Shown here: positions 1 to 7,914 of the stretch, in pieces
How positions within the stretch are numbered: position 1 is the first letter of the stretch
Layout: each line of letters starts with the position of its first letter
NCBI GenBank assembly: GCA_016209035.1
Contig: JACQWX010000031.1
Coordinates: 1 to 56,350 of the forward strand
From: Elusimicrobiota bacterium
GTDB lineage: Bacteria > Elusimicrobiota > Elusimicrobia > UBA1565 > UBA9628
Direction: 5' to 3'
DNA: 56,350 nt
Notes under the pieces: generated by a model
What the model was told of the DNA's origin: nothing
What the model saw: only the letters and a program-made list of their open reading frames with translations
Databases searched by the model: none
Made by a program: the position numbers and the translations under genes

Positions 1-65
1 AGCCCCTCGAACGACGCCGGAAGCGTGCCGTCGCCCAAGGCGACAAGCGACGATGCCAGTCCCAT
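1..65 (-). CDS. 5' end of a gene leaving the window (possible integron integrase)
   Basis: An open frame begins with ATG at 65 and runs leftward off the window (MGLASSLVALGDGT...), with a GAAGGGG ribosome-binding site just upstream. Only 21 residues are visible and they match no family I can recall. Position and direction fit intI: it reads away from the cassette array and starts about 80 bp from the candidate attI point. The integrase identity is inference from context only. Confidence 0.3.
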   Translation of the reverse strand, partial: MGLASSLVALGDGTLPASFEG

Positions 66-93
66 GGGTATCCCCTTCTCGGCGTTCGAGGGG
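3..93. repeat. 11-bp inverted repeat
   Basis: CCCCTCGAACG at 3-13 is repeated inverted at 83-93 and brackets the start of the leftward gene. It could be an operator or chance; no function is assigned. Confidence 0.35.
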
Positions 94-143
94 AGACTCT
101 ACCATTTCTCGTCGGAGGTCCGGCTTAAGTGAACGGCATTGAG

Positions 144-150
144 GTTAGAC
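144..150 (+). other. Candidate attI or first recombination point
   Basis: GTTAGAC fits the GTTRRRY core at which integron integrases cut. It lies between the leftward gene and the promoter of the first cassette, and no attC-like left arm precedes it. That is the layout expected of attI. The seven-base core alone is weak evidence; the downstream attC series gives it weight. Confidence 0.35.
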
Positions 151-163
151 ACAAATCTAGCTC

Positions 164-192
164 TTGACAATCCCCCAGAATCAGCGTATACT
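164..192 (+). promoter_or_regulatory. Sigma-70-type promoter of the first cassette
   Basis: TTGACA (164-169), a 17-nt spacer and TATACT (187-192) form a near-consensus promoter 24 nt before the antitoxin start. It is inside the cassette, so this pair carries its own promoter, as is common for toxin-antitoxin cassettes. Confidence 0.8.
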
Positions 193-216
193 CAATGTAG
201 ATACACGGGGGACACT

Positions 217-459
217 ATGACCACGATTGTTCAGAAGTGGGGAAACAGCCTCGCGCTACGTATTCCCAGCTCCCTTGCCAAGGACGTCCATTTGCACCAG
301 GGCTCTATGGTTGAGGTAGCAGTCGTAGAAGGCAAGATGGTTGTGGAGCCAAAAGGGCAATCCAGACTGTCGCTCGCGCAAATGCTCAAGCGCATCACCA
401 AGACCAATCGGCACGCTGAGCATGATTGGGGCAAGGCATTCGGTCAGGAAATCTGGTAA
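217..459 (+). CDS. MazE-like (AbrB-fold) antitoxin
   Basis: This 80-residue protein begins MTTIVQKWGNSLALRIP, the signature of SpoVT/AbrB swapped-hairpin antitoxins such as MazE. That N-terminal domain binds DNA, and the acidic C-terminus would wrap the toxin. The start at 217 was chosen over an upstream in-frame codon because it follows a GGGGGA site and places the domain at residue 1. The stop overlaps the toxin start (TAATG), so the two are translationally coupled. Family knowledge: it neutralises the partner RNase and represses its own promoter. Confidence 0.85.
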   Translation: MTTIVQKWGNSLALRIPSSLAKDVHLHQGSMVEVAVVEGKMVVEPKGQSRLSLAQMLKRITKTNRHAEHDWGKAFGQEIW

Positions 460-806
460 TGTCACGCCCTTATTGTCCGAAGCAGGGGGATGTCGTTTGG
501 CTGTCATTTACGCCGCAGGCGGGGCACGAACAGGCAGGCCACAGGCCGGCTCTCGCACTCTCTCCTGAGGCATATAATCGGAAAGTGGGCCTTGCCATCT
601 TCTGTCCAATCACCAGTCAGGCAAAGGGCTATCCCTTCGAGGTCTCCATCCCCGCTGGCCTCAGCATCGCAGGCGTCATCCTGTCCGATCAAGTGAAGAG
701 CCTCGATTGGCATGCCCGAGGAGCCCAGTTCTGTTGCAAGATTCCTGGGGCCACATTGGCTGAAGTCCTAAGTAAGCTCAATGTCTTGTTGGGCGATTGT
801 GTCTAA
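459..806 (+). CDS. MazF/PemK-like endoribonuclease toxin
   Basis: A 115-residue protein starting MSRPYCPKQGDVVWLSF; 'GDVVWLSF' is the first strand of the PemK/MazF barrel and 'PITSQAKGYPFEV' its central motif. Family members cleave mRNA at short motifs when the antitoxin is lost. Length matches the family (about 110). It overlaps the antitoxin stop by one base. Its TAA stop lies inside the R'' arm of the following attC site, the usual fit of a gene in an integron cassette. Confidence 0.85.
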   Translation: MSRPYCPKQGDVVWLSFTPQAGHEQAGHRPALALSPEAYNRKVGLAIFCPITSQAKGYPFEVSIPAGLSIAGVILSDQVKSLDWHARGAQFCCKIPGATLAEVLSKLNVLLGDCV

Positions 807-881
807 CAAGCGCTTCAGCCGACCGCGCTACGCAGCTGAGTCGGCATACGGGGCACGCGGCGGCTGAGCGCCCCGTTATAT
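801..881 (+). other. attC site 1 of the integron cassette array
   Basis: R'' is GTCTAAC (801-807) and the R' arm begins GTTATAT (875-881). Between them GCGCTTCAGCCGACCGCG pairs imperfectly with GCGGCGGCTGAGCGC, leaving unpaired bases on one arm, the hallmark of attC hairpins. The toxin stop codon lies within R''. Confidence 0.85.
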
Positions 882-972
882 CGACGGAGGGCCGGAAATG
901 CCCCGCCACTGTGAACGGTAGAATAGCGAGAAGAGATAGCAGAAGACGGTGTCATTGACGGATACCTGCGTT

Positions 973-1060
973 TTTCGGACCAAGTCGGCCACCGTTTCGG
1001 AGCATCCCGGCCACCATCTCGGACGATCCCGGCCACCCTTTCGGAGCAAGTCGGCCACCC
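973..1060 (+). repeat. Four 22-bp tandem repeats at the IS21 left end
   Basis: Units begin TTTCGGA at 973, 995 and 1039, with TCTCGGA at 1017, and each ends with cGGCCACC, at an exact 22-bp period. IS21-family elements typically have multiple repeats near their ends that bind the transposase, which is the likely role here. Confidence 0.8.
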
Positions 1061-1173
1061 TGGCGGGATGACTCGGCCGGCCAAATGGCCGGCCCCCGCT
1101 GGGCCGTAAGGCCCTTCAAGCGACGCTGGGTAGTGTGTTCTCATGGAACCTTCCCCTACGGGGAGGAGGTCCC

Positions 1174-2736
1174 ATGCCAACGGAGCGATTACCCATGCGT
1201 CAGATCAAGGAAGTTCTCAGACTCAAGCTGGACTGCGGGCTTGCCAACCGGCAGATTGCCCGCAGCCTCCACATAGCCCGGTCGAGCGTCGCCGACTACC
1301 TTCGGCGTGCGCAAGATGCCGGACTTGCGTGGTCCGAGGTCCAGGGCCTCACCGAGGTTGCGCTGGAAGCTCGGCTCTTTCCGCAAGCCGCGGCCTCGAC
1401 CTCGGCGCCGCGTCCCCTGCCAGACTGCGAGCGCATCTACAACGAGCTTCGCGATCACCGCAGGTTCAACCTCACCTTGGCCCAGCTCTGGCAGGAATAC
1501 CAGGAGGTCCACAAGGACGGGCCCCGCCCTTACGGGTACACCCAGTTCTGCGAGCACTACAAGGCCTGGCTCGGCAAACAGGACCTCGTCATGCGTCAGG
1601 ATCACCGGGCGGGCGAGAAGCTCTTCGTGGACTACACCGAAGGGCTCTCCATCTTCAACCGCGAGACGGGCGAGGAGATCCCCACGGTACTCTTCCTCGG
1701 CGTCTGGGGAGCATCGAACTACACCTACGCCGAGGCCAGCCTCAACCAGCAGGTGCCGCAATGGACCCGGTCCCACGTCCGGGCCCTGGACTATTTCCAG
1801 TGCGCCCCCTACATCTTGGTTCCGGACAATCTCAAGAGCGCGGTCCTCAAACCCTGTTTCTATGACCCCGAACTCAACCGCAGTTACGCCGAGATGGCCC
1901 AGCACTACGGCTGCGTCGTCTTGCCAGCCAGGCCCTACCATGCCCGTGACAAGGCGAAGGTCGAGGCGGGTGTTCTGGTAGCCAAGCGCTGGATACTGGC
2001 CGTCCTGCGCCATCGCGCCTTCTTCAGTCTCGAGGATCTCAACGCGGCCATCCGTGAACTGCTGGAGCGCCTCAACGCGCGGCAGCTGCGCAAGGTCAAG
2101 AAGTCCCGGCGCGAAATCTTCGAGGCCCTGGACCGGCCTGCCGCGCGGTCCCTGCCGGAGCGCCGCTACGAGTACGCGGATTGGAAGAAGGCCCGGGTCA
2201 ACATCGACTACCACATCGACGTGACCAGCCACCTCTACAGCATCCCCTACCGCCTGGCGCACGAGCAACTCGACGTGCGCCTGACGGCCACGACCCTCGA
2301 AGCCTTCCACAAAGGAGAGCGCGTGGCGACGCACGCCCGGTCCTACGTTACGGGAGGCCGCACCACCAATCCGGATCACATGCCGCCGTCGCACCAGAAG
2401 CACCTGGAATGGACGCCGTCTCGGATGAAGGAATGGGCCGCCAAGACGGGCCCCGGCACCGCGGCTTTCGTAGAGCGCCTCATGGCCAGCCGGCCCCACC
2501 CGGAGCAAGGCTACCGCGCTTGCCTGGGTGTCCTGAGCCGTCTGGTCCCGGCCTTTTCCCCCGAGCGCGTCGAGGCGGCCAGCCGCCGGGCTCTGCGGTT
2601 CAACACCGTGTCGTACCGCTCGCTGCACACCATCCTGGCCGCGGGCCTCGATCGCGTCAACGACGAGCCTCAGCCGGACCGGCAAGCCAGTTTGCCCCTG
2701 CACGAAAACGTGAGGGGCCAGACGTACTATCACTGA
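1174..2736 (+). CDS. istA: IS21-family transposase IstA
   Basis: A 520-residue DDE transposase. An N-terminal helix-turn-helix (residues about 8-50, 'NRQIARSLHIARSSVADYL') precedes an rve integrase core with the expected acidic residues in 'LFVDYTEG', 'VPDNLKSAV' and 'KAKVEAGV'. The start at 1174 follows GAGGAGG; an upstream in-frame start at 1135 lacks a comparable site. Family length is about 500, so the protein looks intact. The stop is 17 nt before istB. It catalyses cut-out and insertion together with the IstB ATPase. Confidence 0.92.
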   Translation: MPTERLPMRQIKEVLRLKLDCGLANRQIARSLHIARSSVADYLRRAQDAGLAWSEVQGLTEVALEARLFPQAAASTSAPRPLPDCERIYNELRDHRRFNLTLAQLWQEYQEVHKDGPRPYGYTQFCEHYKAWLGKQDLVMRQDHRAGEKLFVDYTEGLSIFNRETGEEIPTVLFLGVWGASNYTYAEASLNQQVPQWTRSHVRALDYFQCAPYILVPDNLKSAVLKPCFYDPELNRSYAEMAQHYGCVVLPARPYHARDKAKVEAGVLVAKRWILAVLRHRAFFSLEDLNAAIRELLERLNARQLRKVKKSRREIFEALDRPAARSLPERRYEYADWKKARVNIDYHIDVTSHLYSIPYRLAHEQLDVRLTATTLEAFHKGERVATHARSYVTGGRTTNPDHMPPSHQKHLEWTPSRMKEWAAKTGPGTAAFVERLMASRPHPEQGYRACLGVLSRLVPAFSPERVEAASRRALRFNTVSYRSLHTILAAGLDRVNDEPQPDRQASLPLHENVRGQTYYH

Positions 2737-2753
2737 ACAGGAGGAACGTCACG

Positions 2754-3452
2754 ATGCTACATGAAGCGACCATCAGCACACTGCAGGACATGAGGCTCTA
2801 CGGCATGGCCCAGGGTTTTCAGAACCGGGCGGGAACCCCCCAGCACGCGGAGCTCTCCCACGCGGACTTCGTCGGCCTTCTCGCGCAGGATGAGAAGACC
2901 TACCGCGAGAACGTCCGCCTCAAGCGCCTGTTGCTCAACGCCAAGCTCCGCCAACAGGCGGCCCTGGAGGACATCGACTACCGGCACCCGCGGGGACTGA
3001 CCAAACAGGCCATCGCCGAGCTGTCCAACCCCCAGTGGATCGGCGCCCACCGCAACGTGCTCATCACGGGTCCTACGGGGATCGGCAAGAGCTACATCGC
3101 CTGCGCCCTGGGCAACCTCGCCGCACGGGGCGGCTACACCGTCCTCTACACGCGCGCTCCTCGCATGTTCGAGTCGCTCCACCAGGCGCGCGGGGACGGC
3201 TCGCACCTCAAGGCGCTGCTGCGACTGGGGAAGGTGCAGTTGCTCGTTATCGATGACCTGCTGGTGACGCCCCTCGCGGAGTCTGAGCGCCGGGACCTGC
3301 TGGAGATCGTCGAGGACCGCTATGCCACGACCTCCACGGTGATTTCCAGCCAGTGCCCGCTGAAGGAATGGCATCAGGCCATCGGGGACCCGACGATCGC
3401 CGACGCCATCTGCGACCGGCTGTTCCACAATGCCTACCGGATCGCGCTATGA
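2754..3452 (+). CDS. istB: IS21-family ATPase IstB, C-terminus clipped
   Basis: A 232-residue AAA+ helper ATPase with Walker A 'GPTGIGKSY' (residues about 105-113) and Walker B 'LLVIDD'. It follows an AGGAGG site after istA. It ends right after 'DRLFHNAYRIAL', whereas IstB proteins usually continue a further ten or so basic residues. The next bases read in another frame as part of an unrelated gene tail. This supports a deletion that removed the last codons and the right end of the element. Function is probably retained. Confidence 0.9.
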   Translation: MLHEATISTLQDMRLYGMAQGFQNRAGTPQHAELSHADFVGLLAQDEKTYRENVRLKRLLLNAKLRQQAALEDIDYRHPRGLTKQAIAELSNPQWIGAHRNVLITGPTGIGKSYIACALGNLAARGGYTVLYTRAPRMFESLHQARGDGSHLKALLRLGKVQLLVIDDLLVTPLAESERRDLLEIVEDRYATTSTVISSQCPLKEWHQAIGDPTIADAICDRLFHNAYRIAL

Positions 3453-3537
3453 CAGCCTCAAAGAACTGGCGGCACAGAAACACCTTTCTCACCTGTCGGA
3501 TACCGTACTTGACGAATATACTGAGGAGGCGGAGTGA
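3448..3537 (+). pseudogene. C-terminal remnant of a lost cassette gene
   Basis: Starting in the last codons of istB, a second frame reads YDSLKELAAQKHLSHL...DEYTEEAE and stops at 3535-3537. That is 7 nt before attC 2, the usual distance between a cassette gene and its attC. There is no start codon. I read it as the tail of the original cassette gene whose 5' part was removed by or with the IS21. The short acidic end would fit an antitoxin but the family is not recognisable. Confidence 0.55.
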
Positions 3538-3543
3538 ATCGCC

Positions 3544-3620
3544 GTCTAACAAGCGCTTCAGCCGACCGCGCAAATGATTTGGCATAATAGAGTGCGCGGC
3601 GGCTGAGCGCGGCGTTGACG
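3544..3620 (+). other. attC site 2 of the integron cassette array
   Basis: R'' GTCTAAC (3544-3550) and R' GTTGACG (3614-3620) flank arms nearly identical to attC 1 (AAGCGCTTCAGCCGACCGCG and GCGGCGGCTGAGCGC). One arm has the extra unpaired bases that give integrases strand choice. The central spacer differs from attC 1. Confidence 0.88.
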
Positions 3621-3647
3621 CAGCCATGACCGCAGTCCATGCTATGA

Positions 3648-4152
<505 letters not shown>

Positions 4153-4158
<6 letters not shown>

Positions 4159-4231
4159 CAAGGGCTAGAGCCGACCGCCGGCATCTGGGAGGAGCGCCCA
4201 TAGCCGGCGGCGGCTCAGCCCGGCGTTAGGC
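4153..4231 (+). other. attC site 3 of the integron cassette array
   Basis: R'' GCCTAAC (4153-4159) and R' GTTAGGC (4225-4231) match the RYYYAAC/GTTRRRY consensus exactly. The inner arms GGGCTAGAGCCGACCGCCGG and CCGGCGGCGGCTCAGCCC pair with extrahelical bases. This is the cleanest attC in the window. Confidence 0.92.
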
Positions 4232-4242
4232 CCATTATCGAC

Positions 4243-4271
4243 TTGATAAATGTATATTACCAATATATACT
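4243..4271 (+). promoter_or_regulatory. Promoter and candidate operator of the cassette 4 brnTA pair
   Basis: TTGATA (4243-4248), a 17-nt spacer and TATACT (4266-4271). The spacer and -10 form an imperfect AT-rich palindrome (GTATATT-ACC-AATATATAC), a likely binding site for autoregulation by the toxin-antitoxin complex. The -10 ends 8 nt before the start, so the transcript may be nearly leaderless. Confidence 0.65.
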
Positions 4272-4279
4272 AGAAGGAG

Positions 4280-4591
4280 ATGATCGACCTTGACCTGTCC
4301 CGATGTTCCGGTTTTGGATGGGACGAAGGAAACGCGGAGAAGAACTGGCGGAAACATCATGTCTCTCCCTCGGAGTGCGAACAAATCTTTTTTAATCAGC
4401 CGCTTGTTATCGCGCATGATGAGGAGCATTCTCAGAAGGAACCCCGCTATCTCGCCCTCGGGCAGACTGATGTGAAAAGACGATTGTTTATCGTTTTTAC
4501 CATTCGGAAGAACCTGTTTCGCGTCATATGCGCCAGAGACATGAGCCGGAGAGAACGCGAGGCCTATAGAACCCATGAAAAGAATCCCTAA
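4280..4591 (+). CDS. brnT: BrnT-family (DUF497) ribonuclease toxin, cassette 4
   Basis: A 103-residue DUF497 protein: 'FGWDEGNAEKNWRKHHVSPSECEQIFF' and the C-terminal 'RVICARDMSRREREAY' are diagnostic. It is divergent from the cassette 3 toxin and belongs to the subgroup paired with CopG-type BrnA. The AAGGAG at 4273-4278 touches the ATG, too close for normal initiation; with the -10 ending at 4271 a leaderless start is possible. It overlaps the antitoxin by 17 nt. The codon pattern is AT-richer than the chromosome, as expected of a captured cassette. Confidence 0.87.
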   Translation: MIDLDLSRCSGFGWDEGNAEKNWRKHHVSPSECEQIFFNQPLVIAHDEEHSQKEPRYLALGQTDVKRRLFIVFTIRKNLFRVICARDMSRREREAYRTHEKNP

Positions 4592-4853
4592 GTTCAAGAA
4601 CGAGGACGAAGAAAGGGCATTTTGGGCTTCCCATGACTCGGCCGATTATGTGGACTGGAAGAAGCAGAAGAAGGCCATCTTTCCGAACCTAAGGCCCTCA
4701 GTCAAGGCCATCTCGCTGCGGCTTCCAGAATCTATGCTTGAGGAGCTCAGGCTCTTGGCAAACAAAAGGGATGTGCCTTATCAATCCCTCCTGAAGATCT
4801 TTTTGGCTGAACGCATCGCACAGGAGCTTAGGCTCTATCCGCACAGGGCCTAA
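4575..4853 (+). CDS. brnA: BrnA-like CopG-type antitoxin, cassette 4
   Basis: A 92-residue protein, MKRIPKFKNEDEERAFWASH..., a classic BrnA start, then 'SVKAISLRLPESMLEELRLLANKRDVPYQSL', a ribbon-helix-helix DNA-binding domain. It would neutralise the upstream toxin and repress the palindromic promoter at 4243-4271. The TAA stop overlaps the R'' core of a truncated attC at 4848-4854. Length is normal. Confidence 0.88.
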   Translation: MKRIPKFKNEDEERAFWASHDSADYVDWKKQKKAIFPNLRPSVKAISLRLPESMLEELRLLANKRDVPYQSLLKIFLAERIAQELRLYPHRA

Positions 4854-4854
4854 C
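4848..4854 (+). other. First arm of a truncated fourth attC
   Basis: GCCTAAC at 4848-4854 matches R'' and overlaps the antitoxin stop exactly as in the other cassettes. No convincing second arm follows; the chromosomal transglycosylase gene ends at 4875. The array seems to have been cut off here by deletion. Confidence 0.55.
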
Positions 4855-4874
4855 AGTCGATCGCGGCTGGACGC

Positions 4875-5915
4875 TCAGACCGCGCTCAGAAAGGCCTGCC
4901 TGAGCTCCTTGTAGGTCCTGACGATCTTGGCCACGTAGTTGCGCGTTTCCTTGAACGGCGGGATGCCGCCGTACTTCCTCACGTTCCCGGGACCGGCGTT
5001 GTAGGCGGCCACGGCCTTCTGGGCCGAGGCGCTGCCGGAGAGGTCCGCCTTGATGAGGTCGGAGAAGGAGAGGGTCGCGAACCTGCCCCAGAGCCACTTG
5101 AGGTAGCGGACCCCGGCCCTGAGGTTGACCCGCGGGTCGAAGAGGGCGTCGGGGTCGTCGACCCCCATGTCCTTGGCGGTCGAGGGGATGAGCTGCATGA
5201 GCCCCCGCGCGCCGCACGAGCTGACGGCCCTGGTCCGGAAGTTCGACTCGGCCTGCACCATGGCCAGGACCAGCAAGGGGTCGGCCTTCTGCCGGACCGC
5301 CTCGTTGATGGTGAGGTCGATGACGCGCTGGCTCGCCCCGCGCCCGCGCAGGAGCTTCTCCACCTCGGCGAAGCGGGACCGAGCGGCCGAGATCGGGTCC
5401 GCGACGACGGGGGCCGGCGCCGGAGGCGCCGGCGAGAACTCGGCCCGCGTCCGCCCCGCGTTGTCGAAGAGCCGGTTGAGCGAGGACGCGTCCGACACGT
5501 CGCCCAAGCGCGCCTTGAGGCGCTCGACCGAGCCTCCCCGCCCAGACAACGCGCTTTGTCCCTGCGGCAACGGCGCAGGCTCCTTGCCGGGAAGAGCGAT
5601 GAAGACGGAGCGCAGGCCGGGGTAAAGCTCGGCCAGCACGGCCATGCGCCATTGGTCGAATAGCATCTCCGAGCGGCCCAGGTCCTCCTGGGTCCGGGCG
5701 GCCTCGGCGCTCCGGCGGACGGCCTCCAGGCCGGGCAGATGGCGGGCGCGGGTCTCGGGGCCGTACTTGTCGAGGTTCATGCTCCACTCCAGGATGAGGC
5801 CCATGAGCCGGGTCCGGTCCTGCTGGAGAGGGTCCAGTGCGTTGGCGCTCGTGGGCGGCAGGAGAGCCGTGGAGAGTCCTAGGAACGCGGTCAGGACGAG
5901 GGGTAGAGGGGTCAT
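4875..5915 (-). CDS. Exported lytic transglycosylase (SLT domain)
   Basis: A 346-residue protein with a signal peptide (MTPLPLVLTAFLGLSTALL), a helical N-terminal part, a Pro-rich linker and a C-terminal SLT domain (about 190-346). The catalytic Glu is in 'VQAESNFR' (about residue 222), followed by 'GARGLMQLIPSTA' and 'AAYNAGPGNV'. It would cleave peptidoglycan in the periplasm. The 45130-46212 gene is a paralogue with the same layout. A 27-nt stretch at 5836-5862, at the end of the signal peptide, is identical to part of an element in the MFS gene at 36517-36543. A second pair of small hairpins (5545-5579) lies in the linker. Confidence 0.85.
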   Translation of the reverse strand: MTPLPLVLTAFLGLSTALLPPTSANALDPLQQDRTRLMGLILEWSMNLDKYGPETRARHLPGLEAVRRSAEAARTQEDLGRSEMLFDQWRMAVLAELYPGLRSVFIALPGKEPAPLPQGQSALSGRGGSVERLKARLGDVSDASSLNRLFDNAGRTRAEFSPAPPAPAPVVADPISAARSRFAEVEKLLRGRGASQRVIDLTINEAVRQKADPLLVLAMVQAESNFRTRAVSSCGARGLMQLIPSTAKDMGVDDPDALFDPRVNLRAGVRYLKWLWGRFATLSFSDLIKADLSGSASAQKAVAAYNAGPGNVRKYGGIPPFKETRNYVAKIVRTYKELRQAFLSAV

Positions 5916-5921
5916 GCCGGG

Positions 5922-5965
5922 AGGATATCGCTGATGGGCCTAGGCCTCAAGGGCCGGCGGGCCCA
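5922..5965 (-). promoter_or_regulatory. Promoter of the lytic transglycosylase, box plus leaderless -10
   Basis: On the minus strand TATCCT (5927-5922) is followed by exactly 6 nt and the ATG, predicting a leaderless mRNA; there is no ribosome-binding site. TGGGCCCGCCGGCCC (5965-5951) lies 23 nt upstream of the -10 and matches the box at three other exported-protein genes. The rest of 5966-6141 holds only GC-rich palindromes. Confidence 0.55.
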
Positions 5966-6141
5966 AGACCCCGGGGCCGGAGGGCCCGGCCGTTTCTGGG
6001 CCCTGGGACCTAGACGCGCCCGCCTTCTCCGACGGAGCCCGCTCTTAGCGCGGCGAAAGCACCTTCCAGGGATGCCCGGTGATGTCCCGCCACGGGCCTA
6101 GGGTGAAGGCCCCGAGGGCCTGCGAAGAAGGCCCAGCCCGG

Positions 6142-7908
6142 CTAGGCCTTGCGGCCCCTGGGCCCGAGGCCCAGGAGCTTGCGGATGACGAGGTCGCCGG
6201 CGCCGCTGGTCATCTCGACGGAGAACCCGGCGCCGGATTCCGAGCCGAACTCGCTGTCGAGGGAGCCCGCGCCGGACTTGAGACGGATGCGCATCCGCGT
6301 CCCTTCCGGGAACTCCAGGTGCCCATCGCCGCTGCCGGTCTTGATGGCCACGCGGCCCTGGCCCGGCGCGGAGGTCCATGAGAGGCTCAGGTCCCCGGTG
6401 CCGGACTTGAACTCCGCGTCTTCCGAATAGACGGCTCCATCCACGTCGCCGGTCCCGGTCTTGAGCGAGAGCCTCCCCCTGACGCCATCGAGCGCGACGT
6501 CCCCGGTGCCTGTGGTCGCCTCGAGCCCCGCCTCCATGCCGGCCACCGAAATATCGCCGAGGCCCGTGGTGATCCGCGCCTCGAGCCTGGCTGGGACCGA
6601 CGCCTTGAACCCCGCCCGGCACATCCGCGACATCGTCAGCAGGCCCTTCCTCCCGGTCGACTCCACGCTCAGATCGAGGGTGGCGCCCGAGATTCTCATG
6701 CGCGGGGCGCAGGCCCCGCAGTCGTCGGGCACGAACTCGACCTGGGCCTTGCTCCCCTCGGTTGAGCGCAGGGTCACCTTTCCGCCCAGCGTCTCGATCT
6801 TGACCTTCCGTAGGTCCGCGGCGTCGAACTCGCGGCGCAGCTCCACGGGAGGCGCTCGGGTCCCCTCTCCCCGCGCGCCCTTGCCGGCCCGCGGCTCATG
6901 AGCCGCGAACAACGCCCTCAACCCCTTCCACAGAACGGACCCTGACGTCGACTCGCTCGCGGCGGCGGCGGCCAAGGCCCCGGAGAGCTCCTTGGCCGAT
7001 TGCCAGCGCTCCTTGGGCTCGCGGCGCAGGCACCGCATGAGGATCCTACCCACCTCCGCCGGGATGGAGGGGTTGAGCTTCGAGGCCGGCTCGGGCTCGC
7101 AGGCGCTGAGCTTGGCCACGAACACCGCGGTGTCGGAGGCCTCGAAGGGATGGGTCAGGGTCGCGAGCTCGTAGAAGACGACCCCGAGGCTGAAGAGGTC
7201 GCTCAAGGGCGTGAGCGCCTCGCGGCCTCCCTTGAAGCGCTCCGGCGAGCAGTACCTCAGGGTGCCCAGGACCTGGTGCGAGGAGGTGAGGTCCGCGTCT
7301 TGCTGGCGCTTGGAGAGCCCGAAGTCCACCAGCTTGGCCCTGCCGTCGGTCGCGATCAGGATGTTGGAGGGCTTGACGTCGCGGTGCAGGATCCCCCGGG
7401 AATACGCTTCGAAGAGGGCGTCGGCCACCTCGGCGACGAGCGCGACCGCGTTGGGCACCAGGGCCGGGTCCTGGAGCGGGTCGCGCCGGACAGGCCGCAG
7501 GAAGTAGGGGAGCTTGGCCTCGTCCGGGGAGGCCTGGGGGAGGTAGCCGAAGCGTTCCAGGTCCGGGGCCTCGGAGCCGGCCTGATGGAGCGTCCGGGCC
7601 ATGGCCAGGAAATGCGCGAGCGCCTTGCCTTCCACGAACTCCATGATGAAGTAGGGCCGCCCTTCGTGCTCGCCGTAGGAATGGATGCGCACGATGCCCG
7701 GGTGGTCGCACTTGGCGATGGAGCCGGCCTCGCGCAGGAAGCGCTGGCGGCCTTTGTCAGTGAGCTGACCTTCGAGGAGGAACTTGACGGCCACCTCCCG
7801 GTCGAGATGCTCGTCTTTGGCCTTGTAGACCGCGCCCATGCCGCCCTCGCCGACCTTGGCCAGGATGCGGCATCCCCCCACCACCTCCCCCGCCTCTATG
7901 ACGCGCAT
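6142..7908 (-). CDS. Ser/Thr protein kinase fused to a DUF4097-like beta domain
   Basis: A 588-residue protein. Residues about 8-300 are a PknB-type kinase: 'VGEGGMGAVYKAKD', Lys in 'EVAVKFL', 'ILHRDVKPSNIL' and 'KLVDFGLSK' are all present, so it should be active. After a short linker, residues about 355-588 are a repetitive beta domain with recurrent 'TGTGDV'/'SGAGDL' units, typical of DUF4097 (Toastrack) domains seen in envelope-stress proteins. I see no transmembrane segment between them, unlike most bacterial PASTA or receptor kinases, so both halves appear cytoplasmic. A CCTGGGCC-CGA-GGCCCAGG hairpin (6157-6175) encodes the last residues. Confidence 0.85.
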   Translation of the reverse strand: MRVIEAGEVVGGCRILAKVGEGGMGAVYKAKDEHLDREVAVKFLLEGQLTDKGRQRFLREAGSIAKCDHPGIVRIHSYGEHEGRPYFIMEFVEGKALAHFLAMARTLHQAGSEAPDLERFGYLPQASPDEAKLPYFLRPVRRDPLQDPALVPNAVALVAEVADALFEAYSRGILHRDVKPSNILIATDGRAKLVDFGLSKRQQDADLTSSHQVLGTLRYCSPERFKGGREALTPLSDLFSLGVVFYELATLTHPFEASDTAVFVAKLSACEPEPASKLNPSIPAEVGRILMRCLRREPKERWQSAKELSGALAAAAASESTSGSVLWKGLRALFAAHEPRAGKGARGEGTRAPPVELRREFDAADLRKVKIETLGGKVTLRSTEGSKAQVEFVPDDCGACAPRMRISGATLDLSVESTGRKGLLTMSRMCRAGFKASVPARLEARITTGLGDISVAGMEAGLEATTGTGDVALDGVRGRLSLKTGTGDVDGAVYSEDAEFKSGTGDLSLSWTSAPGQGRVAIKTGSGDGHLEFPEGTRMRIRLKSGAGSLDSEFGSESGAGFSVEMTSGAGDLVIRKLLGLGPRGRKA

Positions 7909-7914
7909 GACGCA

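Larger units (their letters stand above)
909..3452 (+). mobile_element. IS21-family insertion sequence, right end apparently lost
   Basis: The element carries istA and istB in the standard order. Its left terminal region (about 909-1060, edge estimated) contains transposase-site-like tandem repeats. No inverted copy of those repeats follows istB. Instead sequence switches directly into the tail of a different small gene at about 3448, so the right end was probably deleted. It lies between attC 1 and attC 2, in the second cassette. Confidence 0.75.

Noticed and set aside
973-1060. CRISPR-like tandem repeats
   Set aside because: Period is 22 bp with no variable spacers; they are terminal repeats of the IS21 element.
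1189-2733. 514-codon open frame antisense to istA
   Set aside because: It mirrors istA codon bias; the sense protein has all IS21 transposase motifs and the antisense one has none.
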